Translations under genes and position numbers: made by a program
Part shown: piece by piece, positions 45,248 through 52,689 of the stretch
How positions within the stretch are numbered: position 1 is the first letter of the stretch
How the letters are laid out: the number at the start of each line of letters is the position of its first letter
DNA from: Roseomonas sp. HF4
Lineage (GTDB): Bacteria > Pseudomonadota > Alphaproteobacteria > Acetobacterales > Acetobacteraceae
Assembly: GCF_005222755.1 (NCBI RefSeq)
Contig: NZ_STGD01000012.1
Coordinates: 62,001 to 126,000 of the forward strand
Direction: 5' to 3'
DNA length: 64,000 nucleotides
Notes under the pieces: model-generated
The model's database searches: none
The model's input: the letters and a program-made list of their open reading frames with translations, nothing else
Told to the model about the DNA's origin: nothing

Positions 45248-46789
45248 TCAACGTCGCGAACTCGGCGCGTAGAAGGGCTCGCGCACCTCCCCGTCCAAGT
45301 AGCCGGCATAAAAGTCGCGCACATGCGGCAGGATGTCGCGCGCGAGCACGCGGCGGCGTTCCTCCTCCGGCTTCAGCGGCAGGGCGAGCTGCGCGGCGAG
45401 TTCGGCCAGCGCGGCCTCGCGGTCGATGCGCGTGAAGCGGCGGTCCCGCATCACGACCTCGCCGCCGATCATCACCGTCTCCACGCCCCCTGCCTTCGCG
45501 CGCAGCAGCACCGCGTCTACCACGGGAATGAGCGGGTCCAGGTAGGGGTGGCTCAGCGCGTCCCAGGACACGAGCGATAGGTCCGCGAAGGAGCCCGGGG
45601 AGAGCGTGCCGATGGCGGCGCCGAAGGGCGTGGTCAGGCCGCCGTTCTCGCTCGCCATGCGCAGCACCTCTGGCGCGGTCGGCACCTCGGCCGGGTCCAT
45701 ACCCGGCACGCGGTGCAGCCGGAGCACGAGCCGCATCTCGGCCAGCATGTCGCGGTCGTCGTTGATGCCGGCCTCGTCCATCCCCATCGCGACGCGGATG
45801 CCGCGCTTCGCGAAGCAGTTGAGGCAGGCGACGCCGCTGCGCAGCCTGAGGTTCGAGCTCGCATTGTGGCAGATCAGCGTCCCGCTCTCCGCGACCAGGT
45901 CGATGTCCGCCTCGGTCAGCCAGACCGCGTGGCCGAGCGTCATGCGCGGGCCGAGCAGCCCGCGGTCGCGCAGGTATTCCGCCGCCGTGCCGCCGCCGCG
46001 CAGCCGCGCGTAGCGCTTCTGGTACGCGGTCTCGTTCAGGTGCATGTGCATCGGCAGGCCGCGCGCCTCCGAGACGTCGCGGAAGCCCTCGAGCGCCTTG
46101 TCCGAGACCCAGTGCAGGTTGGTGGGTGCCAGCTGGATCGCGACGCGCGGGTCCGCTTCCGTCGCCTCGGCCAGGCGCGCGGTCATGGCGAAATACTCCT
46201 CCGCCGTGATGCGGAAGCGGGCCAGGGTCTCCGCCAGCCGGGCACCGAGGTCCTGCGGCAACCGCGCGACGAAGGCCGCGTCGTCCTCGTAGACCAGCAT
46301 GTTCTGGTCGCGGAAGGCATAGGAGTAGGAGACGCGCATGCCGATCGCGCGATAGGCGCCGATGACCTTGAGCGCGGCCTGCTCCACCGCCTCGATCGGG
46401 CCGGGCGCGCGGCCGTGCAGGTGCTGCACGGTGGTGACGCCCGAGCCGATCATCTCGAAGGCCGAATAGAGCGTGTCGAGATGCAGGTCGACGTCGCGCG
46501 CGACCATGCGGGTCGCGAACCAGAGCTCGAGCGGCTGGTCGAGCGAGCCGAGCTGCACGGGCGTCAGCCCGACATGGTGATGGCCGTTGACCAGGCCCGG
46601 GAGCACGACGTGGCGGTCGGAGCCGAGCGTCCCGGCCGCGGGCCAGCGCGCGGCGAGGTCGGCATGGGACCCGATCGCGACGATGCGGTCGCCCTCGACC
46701 GCCACGGCGCCGTCCTCGTGGATCACCGCGGTGTCGCGGTCGAGGACGCGCTCGATCACGTAGCGACCCCGAACGAGCGTGATGGTCAT
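45248..46789 (-). CDS. Amidohydrolase-superfamily deaminase/hydrolase (ATZ/TRZ-like)
   Basis: A 513-aa metal-dependent hydrolase of the chlorohydrolase/8-oxoguanine-deaminase branch. The metal ligands appear as HHH in VNGHHHVGLT, a histidine in HMHLNE, a histidine in GHAVWL and the aspartate in AMGMDEAGINDD. The N- and C-terminal beta-sandwich caps frame the barrel (IVAIGSHADLAAR; FADLSLVSWDAL; METVMIGGEVVMRDRRF-like VETVMIGGEVVMRDRRF). Substrates in this group are guanine, cytosine, S-adenosylhomocysteine or triazine-like compounds; not determinable here. It follows the MarR gene on the same strand. Confidence 0.9.
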   Translation of the reverse strand: MTITLVRGRYVIERVLDRDTAVIHEDGAVAVEGDRIVAIGSHADLAARWPAAGTLGSDRHVVLPGLVNGHHHVGLTPVQLGSLDQPLELWFATRMVARDVDLHLDTLYSAFEMIGSGVTTVQHLHGRAPGPIEAVEQAALKVIGAYRAIGMRVSYSYAFRDQNMLVYEDDAAFVARLPQDLGARLAETLARFRITAEEYFAMTARLAEATEADPRVAIQLAPTNLHWVSDKALEGFRDVSEARGLPMHMHLNETAYQKRYARLRGGGTAAEYLRDRGLLGPRMTLGHAVWLTEADIDLVAESGTLICHNASSNLRLRSGVACLNCFAKRGIRVAMGMDEAGINDDRDMLAEMRLVLRLHRVPGMDPAEVPTAPEVLRMASENGGLTTPFGAAIGTLSPGSFADLSLVSWDALSHPYLDPLIPVVDAVLLRAKAGGVETVMIGGEVVMRDRRFTRIDREAALAELAAQLALPLKPEEERRRVLARDILPHVRDFYAGYLDGEVREPFYAPSSRR

Positions 46790-46936
46790 GATGTTCGCCT
46801 GCCTGCTGCCGGCCGATCATGCCATGGCGGAGCGTGCCGACCAGGGCGAGCGGCGGTCCCTGCGGGATGCGACCATTCGACGTCTGCCCTCGGCGCGCCC
46901 CAGGCTGCGTTCACGCGCCCCCGTGTGCCGTCGGCG

Positions 46937-47395
46937 TCACAGCACGGTCGCCAACCCCTGCCGCAGCGCGTCGGCGGCATCGTGGCCGAGCCCCGCATCC
47001 AGCGTGGCGTGCGTTGCCTGCCAGGCCGGGATCGCATCGCGCAGCAGCGACACCCCCTCGGGCGTGATCTGCACGCGGCGCGACCTGCGGTCCTGCGTAT
47101 CGGCAATGATCCGCAGCAGGCCCCGGCGTTCCAGCGGCTTCACCGCGGCCGTCAGCGTCGAGGCATCCATCGCGAGGAACGGCGCGAGGCGCCCGATCGG
47201 CGGTGGCTCCGGCCGGTTGAGCGCGACCATCAGCGAGAACTGGCCGTGGGTCAGGCCGAAGGGCCTGAGCGCCGCATCGAACCGCCGTGCCAATGCCCGT
47301 GCGGCGCGTTGCGTCGCAAGGCACAGGCAGGTGTCGCGGATGTGATGGACGGTCGCGGCGGGCAGGGTTTCGGTGTTTGACGTCGGCATAATCAT
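46937..47395 (-). CDS. MarR-family transcriptional regulator
   Basis: A 152-aa winged-helix repressor. GLTHGQFSLMVALNRPEPPPIGRLAPFLAMDASTLTAAVKPLERRGLL is the DNA-binding core, and the wing is IIADTQDRRSRRVQITPEGVSLL, with the conserved D-x-R-R-x-R. An N-terminal CLCLATQRAARALARR helix carries two cysteines, which in some MarR proteins sense oxidants. It is divergent from a VOC/SRPBCC gene group, and a perfect 12-bp palindrome overlaps its start codon, so it probably represses both itself and the neighbours. Alternative start: ATG 47389. Confidence 0.9.
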   Translation of the reverse strand: MIMPTSNTETLPAATVHHIRDTCLCLATQRAARALARRFDAALRPFGLTHGQFSLMVALNRPEPPPIGRLAPFLAMDASTLTAAVKPLERRGLLRIIADTQDRRSRRVQITPEGVSLLRDAIPAWQATHATLDAGLGHDAADALRQGLATVL

Positions 47396-47406
47396 TTGAT
47401 ATCAAA
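47395..47406. promoter_or_regulatory. Perfect palindrome TTTGATATCAAA, probable MarR operator
   Basis: A 12-bp perfect palindrome overlapping the first base of the marR-like start codon and lying in the 67-bp divergent gap to the VOC gene at 47463. The position and length suit a MarR dimer site. The flanking bases extend the symmetry poorly. Confidence 0.65.
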
Positions 47407-47462
47407 GTTTCTCGGAAAAGGCCAGACGGTCCGCCCACGCACCGCCACACACGGAGGACGTC

Positions 47463-47882
47463 ATGAACGACACGCCTGCCCGTCCCGACGCCGTGCTCAT
47501 GCAGGGCGTCATTCCGTATCTCGCCATGGCAGGCCGCGCGGCCGAGGCCTGCGACTTCTATGCCCGCGCCTTCGCGGCCGAGGACATGGGGCGCATGCCG
47601 ATGCCCGATGGTGCTCCGGGCCTGATGCATGGGCAGGTCGCCATCAACGGCGGGGCGCTGATGATGACCGACCATGGCGGCAGCGGCGGGCCGCCATCCT
47701 ACGCCTTCGGCCACCTGCAACTCGTCGTCGCCGATGGTCGTGCCTGGTGGGACCGCGCGGTGGCGGCGGGCTGCACCGTGCTCGCCCCCTATGAGCGCCA
47801 GTTCTGGGGCGACGACTGGGGGCTGCTGGCCGATCCGTTCGGGATCAAATGGGCGATCCTGCAGACCGGCCCCCAGGCCTAG
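47463..47882 (+). CDS. VOC-family protein (PhnB-like)
   Basis: A 139-aa glyoxalase/bleomycin-resistance-fold protein similar to PhnB. Two beta-alpha-beta-beta-beta modules are visible: GVIPYLAMAGRAAEACDFYARAF, MHGQVAINGGALMMTDH, and after it FGHLQLVVADGRAWWDRAVAAGCTVLAPYERQFWGDDWGLLADPFGIKWAIL. Enzymatic activity for such proteins is mostly undefined. It starts 67 bp from the MarR start on the opposite strand and leads a row of four small genes likely controlled by it. Confidence 0.9.
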   Translation: MNDTPARPDAVLMQGVIPYLAMAGRAAEACDFYARAFAAEDMGRMPMPDGAPGLMHGQVAINGGALMMTDHGGSGGPPSYAFGHLQLVVADGRAWWDRAVAAGCTVLAPYERQFWGDDWGLLADPFGIKWAILQTGPQA

Positions 47883-47895
47883 CCACGGAGGCAGG

Positions 47896-48372
47896 ATGAA
47901 GGCCCGGAACACGATCTGTCTCTGGTTCGACAGGGATGCCGAGGAAGCCGCACGTTTCTACGCCGCGACCTTCCCCGACAGCCAGGTGAGCGCCGTCCAT
48001 CGTGCGCCCGCCGACTATCCTTCGGGCCAGGCCGGCGACGTGCTGACCGTGGAGTTCACGGTCGCGGGAATCCCATGCATGGGCCTCAATGGCGGGCCAG
48101 CCTTCCGGCATAGCGAGGCGTTCTCGTTCCAGATCGCCACCGACGACCAGGAGGAGACCGATCGCTACTGGAACGCGATCGTCGGGAATGGCGGGCAGGA
48201 GAGCATGTGCGGCTGGTGCAAGGACCGCTGGGGCCTGTCGTGGCAGATCACGCCGCGCGTGCTGACCGAGGCGCTGGCCGCCGATGGCGAGGAAGCCAGG
48301 CGCGCCTTCACGGCCATGATGACCATGCGAAAGATCGACGTCGCCGCCATTATGGCGGCGCGGCGCAGCTGA
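47896..48372 (+). CDS. VOC-family protein (3-demethylubiquinone 3-methyltransferase-like fold)
   Basis: A 158-aa VOC protein of the group often labelled 3-demethylubiquinone-9 3-methyltransferase because of a Pfam name; methyltransferase activity is not implied. Key stretches are ICLWFDRDAEEAARFYAATFPDSQVSAVHRAP, VEFTVAGIPCMGLNGGPAF, FSFQIATDDQEETDRYWNAIVGNGG and WCKDRWGLSWQITPRVL. ATG 47896 has GGAGGCAGG upstream and lies 13 bp after the preceding VOC gene, so they are cotranscribed. Confidence 0.9.
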   Translation: MKARNTICLWFDRDAEEAARFYAATFPDSQVSAVHRAPADYPSGQAGDVLTVEFTVAGIPCMGLNGGPAFRHSEAFSFQIATDDQEETDRYWNAIVGNGGQESMCGWCKDRWGLSWQITPRVLTEALAADGEEARRAFTAMMTMRKIDVAAIMAARRS

Positions 48373-48417
48373 CGCGTTCGCCGGATATCAGCCGGGATCC
48401 CGAGGGGAGGGAGAAGC

Positions 48418-48849
48418 GTGTCCGAACAGAAAATCTCGGTCGAAGCGGTGGTGGCGGCTCCGATCGAGCTCGTGTGGGAAACCTTCACCACGCCCGCCGA
48501 CATCAAGGAATGGAACTTCGCGAGCGACGACTGGTGCTGCCCGGGCGCCATCGTCGATCTGAGGGTTGGCGGTACATACAAGGCACGGATGGAAGCCAAG
48601 GACGGCAGCTTCGGTTTCGACTTCGATGGGGTCTACGAAGAAGTCGAACCGCACCGGGCCGTTACCCTCGCCATGCCTGACGGGCGCAGGGCGCGCACGA
48701 CCTTCGAGCCATGCGGCGACGGGATCAAGGTGACCACGGTCTTTGACGCGGAGACGCAAAACGCCGTCGATATGCAGCGCGATGGCTGGCAGTCGATCCT
48801 CGACAATTTCGCGTCCCATGTCCGGAGGAAGCGCCAGACCCTCGGGTGA
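48418..48849 (+). CDS. SRPBCC (AHSA1-like) protein
   Basis: A 143-aa START-like hydrophobic-cavity protein. It shows ISVEAVVAAPIELVWETFTTPADIKEWNFASDDW at the start, then VDLRVGGTYKARMEAKDG and the C-terminal helix MQRDGWQSILDNFASHV. AHSA1-like bacterial proteins often accompany VOC proteins and DUF1428 proteins under a small regulator, as here. The start is GTG 48418 with GGGGAGGGAGAAG immediately upstream. No ligand is suggested by the sequence. Confidence 0.88.
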   Translation: MSEQKISVEAVVAAPIELVWETFTTPADIKEWNFASDDWCCPGAIVDLRVGGTYKARMEAKDGSFGFDFDGVYEEVEPHRAVTLAMPDGRRARTTFEPCGDGIKVTTVFDAETQNAVDMQRDGWQSILDNFASHVRRKRQTLG

Positions 48850-48951
48850 CCACGAAATCGAGCGCTTCTGCCGGGGGCGCGACGGATGTGCCAGGAACCC
48901 GAACCTGATGCACGCGGCGCGCAATTCGACGGGCCAGAATGGAGGGTTCCC

Positions 48952-49302
48952 ATGTATGTCGACGGGTTCGTCCTGGCGGTCCCGACCGCGAACAAGGAAA
49001 CATACCGCCGCCATGCGGAGGACGCGGCGGTTGTATTCAGGGAGCATGGCGCGCTCGCGCTGGTGGAATGCTGGGGCGACGACGTGCCCGAGGGCAAGCT
49101 GAACTCCCTCCACACCGCCGTGCTTCGCAGGCCTGACGAGACGGTGGTGTTCTCCTGGATCACCTGGCCCGACAAGGCCACGCGCGATGCGGGGATGCAG
49201 AAGGTCTTCGCCGATCCGCGCATGAAGGGGTCCATCGACCAGATGCCCTTCGACGGAACCCGGATGATCTTCGGTGGGTTCGAGGTGATCGTGGACGCCT
49301 GA
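48952..49302 (+). CDS. DUF1428 (YbaA-like) protein
   Basis: A 116-aa cytosolic protein of the DUF1428 family: YVDGFVLAVPTANKETYRRHAEDAAVVFREHGALALVECWGDDVPEGKLNSLHTAV, then VVFSWITWPDKATRDAGMQKVFADPRM and the terminal MIFGGFEVIVDA. It is probably a dimeric alpha-beta-barrel protein. Function unknown. ATG 48952 is preceded by GGAGGG. It closes the row of small genes downstream of the MarR-controlled region. Confidence 0.92.
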   Translation: MYVDGFVLAVPTANKETYRRHAEDAAVVFREHGALALVECWGDDVPEGKLNSLHTAVLRRPDETVVFSWITWPDKATRDAGMQKVFADPRMKGSIDQMPFDGTRMIFGGFEVIVDA

Positions 49303-49742
49303 CGCGCCGCCGGCGGCGGGGTTCCGCGCGTGACGGCGCCCGCGTCTTTATCGGCGAACGCGTCTCCTGTCGCGCGACGCGGCAGGCGTAGCCATGCGCC
49401 GGAGCCCGATCCGGTTTGGCGCGGAATATGCGCGTGCTGCGGCTTCTCGCGGGAGGGCTGCAATTCGGTCAGCCTGTTGAGAAAACCGGCGGACCCGAAA
49501 GAATTCGAATCTTCCGCTTCTGCTTTCGAATCGATTTCGGATCGATTTCGGAACGAGATCGCCAGGCTTTCTCTTTCCACGCCGAGGCCATCTAAGTCAC
49601 TACATCGATTGAGTTTTTCTGGCATCGGCCGCCGCATTGCGTATCCGTCTGCACGTCGACGTTTCGGCCCGGGTGCTGCCGTGGTGCTCCCGTGAATGGA
49701 GCCCACGGGTCCCAACTCGGACCAGGGCCACAGGGCTTGGGA
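49303..49742. other. AT-richer region ahead of the integrase remnant, with 11-bp tandem repeats
   Basis: No convincing gene. The GC content falls sharply between about 49480 and 49630. Two adjacent copies of ATCGATTTCGG lie at 49530-49540 and 49541-49551. This looks like the left end of a decayed mobile element, possibly with integrase-binding or promoter sites. An open frame at 49330-49695 exists but lacks any family resemblance. Confidence 0.5.
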
Positions 49743-50753
49743 ATGCGCAGCAAGCGCACCATCGATCAGGCAACGCCGCAGGATGCGGACTACTTCATCT
49801 GGGATGACGAGCTGCCCGGCTTCGGCCTCCGGGTCTTCACCTCGGGACGGCGCAGCTACGTCGTGCAGTATCGCGCCAAGGGGCGTACCCGGCGCTTCAC
49901 GATCGGCACGCATGGCCTGTGGACGCCGGAGACGGCGAGACGACAAGCCCGCGTGCTCCTCGGCCGCATCGCGCAAGGCGAAAATCCGGCGGAGCAGCGG
50001 GAGCTCGACCACCGTGCGGTCACGATCAAGGAACTCTGGGAGCGCTATATGGCCGACGCGAAGGCCGGCCTGATCCTCGGCAAGAAGCAACGGCCGAAGA
50101 AAGCCTCGACGATCTACACGGATGAGGGGCGGATCAAGCGCCACATCTTCCCTCTGCTAGGCACGCGGCGCGTGAACGACCTCACCATCGCCGACGTGAC
50201 GCAGTTCATGCGCGACATCGCGCCAGGCAAGACGAAGGGCGACATGAAAACACGGAGGCGTGGGCGCGCCACCATCCGCGGCGGCATGGGGACGGGTCGC
50301 CGCACGGTTGGCTTCCTCGGTGCACTGCTGACCTATGCGCGGGAGGCCGGCATCATCGAAAGCAACCCGGCACACGACATCCGGAAAGCCGCGGACCAGA
50401 AGAGGACGCGCCGTCTCTCGGAGGACGAGTATCGGCTGCTCGGGAAACTGCTGGCGAAGGCGCTTGCCGACGATCAGCTTAGCACCTCGGCCAAGATCAC
50501 CCGGCTGCTCGCCCTGACCGGATGCCGGCGCGGCGAGATCCTGAACCTGACCTGGTCCGAGGTGGACACCGGCAACAGCTGTCTTCGCCTCCACGATACG
50601 AAGGAGGGCACATCCGTGCTGTCGCACGCGCTGCTGAGGCAAGCGGGTGCTGGCTCGCCCCTCTGGTCTGTCGCCAGGGGCCTCGCCCGCAACGTGGAGG
50701 CCTACCGCGCCTATCTCGCCCGAGCGGATGCGCCGCCTCAGGGGGGGGCTTGA
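49743..50753 (+). pseudogene. Truncated tyrosine recombinase (P4-like integrase) fused to Fic-family sequence
   Basis: The first about 290 codons are a P4/DUF4102-type phage integrase: YFIWDDELPGFGLRVFTSGRRSYVVQYRAKGR (N-terminal domain), a core-binding domain with IYTDEGRIKRHIFPLLGTRRV, and the beginning of the catalytic domain with ALTGCRRGEILNL, which holds the first catalytic arginine. After DTKEGTSV (about 50615) the homology stops; the HxxR, second His/Trp and nucleophile Tyr are missing. The following residues (SPLWSVARGLARNVEAYRAYLARAD) belong to the C-terminal half of a Fic-family protein. The enzyme cannot be active. ATG 49743 or GTG 49692 may be the start. Confidence 0.85.
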
Positions 50754-51210
50754 TGGCCGCGGACTGCTCTCGGATGGCCGACTGGCCGAATTCGTCCGCT
50801 TTTTCCTCGCAGCCTCGCTCGATCAGGTGTTGTTCATGACCGCGCTTCTCTCTCCAGAGGCGCTTACGAGCCGCGTCAGAGCCCATGTCGCCGCCGAGGC
50901 GGCATTAGGGCACCTGGACCCGCGGGTCGTGACCGTGCTGGAGCGCGCGGTCCTCGCTGGCGAGGTGCCGCGCGGGGTGGTGCAAGGGATGCTCGGGACT
51001 GGTGACCGGCAGGCCCGCCGCCTGATCGCAGCACTGGTCGAGCGCGGCCTGTTGGTCGGCGCGACGGACGCACCGCTGCGTATCGCCTTTCCACTTGGCG
51101 AGAGCGAGCGGCTCTTCCCGAACCTGTGGGCTCCCAACGTCCTCGGCGTGGACGTGCTGGCCGCCCGGCCCGACCTCGCTACGGCGTTGCAGCCGCCAGC
51201 AGCCCTTTGA
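50626..51210 (+). pseudogene. C-terminal fragment of a Fic-family gene with a frameshift
   Basis: The Fic-like text begins in the integrase frame and continues, after a run of eight G at 50741-50748, in the next frame as LDGRGLLSDGRLAEFVRFFLAASLDQVLFM, followed by a winged-helix part (GMLGTGDRQARRLIAALVERGLL). With seven G the frame would be continuous, so a one-base insertion broke it. The catalytic HPFxxGNGR core is absent. What remains is the helical linker and winged helix. Confidence 0.8.
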
Positions 51211-51465
51211 CCATTCATCTCCCTGCCGTGCGCGCCAGGGAACGTTGACCACGAAGCATCGAAGGGGCGGCGCAAAGCGCGGGATTCAGAGGCTTTCGGC
51301 CCACCGGCATTTGACCAGCTTTTGACCAAACCGTCCGCGAAGAGCTGCAAAACGGCGTCTCCATGCGCGAATGAGCGCACGCGATCGAGGTTCAGCGGAG
51401 ACTGTTCGGCACTGGCCAAAGCCCAAGCGTGTGCTGGCTTTCCAGGGATTCAGCGGGGCTGGGGC

Positions 51466-51540
51466 TGGAGCGGGCGATGGGAATCGAACCCACGACATTC
51501 AGCTTGGGAAGCTGACGTTCTACCTCTGAACTACGCCCGC
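51466..51540 (-). tRNA. tRNA-Gly (anticodon CCC)
   Basis: Complete cloverleaf on the minus strand: acceptor GCGGGCG pairs with CGCCCGC, D-stem GTTC/GAAC, anticodon stem TCAGC/GCTGA with loop TTCCCAA giving anticodon CCC, T-arm GTGGG-TTCGATT-CCCAT. CCA is encoded. It lies 255 bp behind the integrase/Fic debris and may have been the attachment site of the lost element. Confidence 0.96.
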
Positions 51541-51731
51541 AGCGCCCCTTCTATAGGCGGGGCAGGCGGTCGCGGGCAAGGACACGCCGCCGCAGGCGGC
51601 GCGATTCCCGTCGCGCCGCAGCCCCGCCCCATGGCATGGTCGCGAAGCGCCTTCGGGCCCGCGGTCACCGTGCGCGGCGATGCCGGCCGGCCTGCCCGGG
51701 CGAAGCGTGCGATGCCATCCGGGAGGAACCG

Positions 51732-52433
51732 ATGGCCGATGGTCGCGACAGGCCCGAAGCGGGCCGCGAGCGTTCGATGGTCCTGGTCCTGTTCTGCCTC
51801 GCCATCGGCGGGGTGCTGGGCTGGGGTGCCTGGTCGCAGGCACGCGACCACTGGACCCTGGCATCGCGCGGCATCGCGGTGGAGGGCCGGGTCCTCGGCT
51901 ACGAGGAGGTGCGCGGCCGGCGCAGCACCACGACCTACCCGGTCCTAGGCTTCCGGACCCCCGACGGCCGCGTGGTGCGCGCGCGATCCGGCGTCGCGGC
52001 GGCGCCATCCGAGCTTCCGCCGGGCAGCCCGGTGCGCATCGTCTACGATCCGGCCGACCCGGCTTCGAATGCCCGCACGGCCGTCGCGCTGGCGGCGGGG
52101 CCGGGGGTCACGCCCTGGATCCTCGGCGGGCTGGCCGCGCTGATGGCCGGGCTCGGCGTCGTCCTGGCGCTGCCGCGGCGCGCGGTGCGGGCCGCCGCCA
52201 CGCCCCCCGGCGGCGAGGCGCGCGCGCCGATCGCGACCGCCCCGCGGGACGGCACCGAGATCCTCGTCCATTGCCAGGAGAGCACGCCCGACCCCGCAGG
52301 CGGGACACGGTCCTTCGAGGTGGCGCGCCCGGCGCGGTTCGACCGCACCCGCGGCACCTGGGTCACGACGGACCAGTGGCGGGATACGGTTCATCCGGCA
52401 TCCTGGTCGCGACTGCCGAACCCGCCGCGGTGA
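51732..52433 (+). CDS. DUF3592 membrane protein
   Basis: A 233-aa protein with two membrane helices (about residues 16-36 and 118-140). Between them lies the periplasmic DUF3592 beta domain: GIAVEGRVLGYEEVRGRRSTTTYPVLGFRTPDGRVVRARSGV and PPGSPVRIVYDPADPASNAR. The C-terminal cytosolic tail has a small domain (APRDGTEILVH and FDRTRGTWVTTDQWRDTVHPASW) that resembles a separate beta-rich module. Function unknown. ATG 51732 follows GGGAGGAACC. Confidence 0.85.
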   Translation: MADGRDRPEAGRERSMVLVLFCLAIGGVLGWGAWSQARDHWTLASRGIAVEGRVLGYEEVRGRRSTTTYPVLGFRTPDGRVVRARSGVAAAPSELPPGSPVRIVYDPADPASNARTAVALAAGPGVTPWILGGLAALMAGLGVVLALPRRAVRAAATPPGGEARAPIATAPRDGTEILVHCQESTPDPAGGTRSFEVARPARFDRTRGTWVTTDQWRDTVHPASWSRLPNPPR

Positions 52434-52529
52434 CGGTGCCCGGGCCCGGGCGGCCGGGCGACGCAGGGTCGCGTCAGGCCCGGCTTGACCCACGGCCCCG
52501 CCCGGGCGTAACGACGATGCCGGTGGCAA

Positions 52530-52621
52530 CACCCCTCGCGATTTGTCCGGCCAGCTTGCGGCGAGGTCCCCCTCGGGGGTCGCATCGGCAACGATGCGGA
52601 AAATAAGCGCGCTAAACGGCC
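52530..52621 (+). promoter_or_regulatory. SAM-II-type riboswitch upstream of metZ
   Basis: P1 is formed by CCTCGC (52534-52539) and GCGAGG (52561-52566); between them sits GATTTG (52540-52545) and GCTTGC, and downstream GCTAAA (52611-52616). These are the conserved blocks of the SAM-II (metA) aptamer. GGCC in the loop (52549-52552) can pair with GGCC at 52618-52621 for the pseudoknot. Between P1 and GCTAAA is an extra hairpin with perfect arms 52581-52586 and 52593-52598. A 7-bp hairpin at 52625-52641 follows and may be the expression platform. Confidence 0.82.
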
Positions 52622-52689
52622 GTGCGGATGCCCGGCATCCGCCGCCCGCGAAGGGGCCGGACGCCATTCATCCGTGAAGGTGCCGCCCG

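Noticed and set aside
49330-49695. 121-codon open frame before the integrase
   Set aside because: Composition changes abruptly within it, with no recognised motif and no ribosome-binding site; more likely non-coding element DNA.
51286-51498. Open frame across the tRNA-Gly gene
   Set aside because: Its start (VRFPSPAP-like text) is the translation of tRNA sequence, a well-known artefact.
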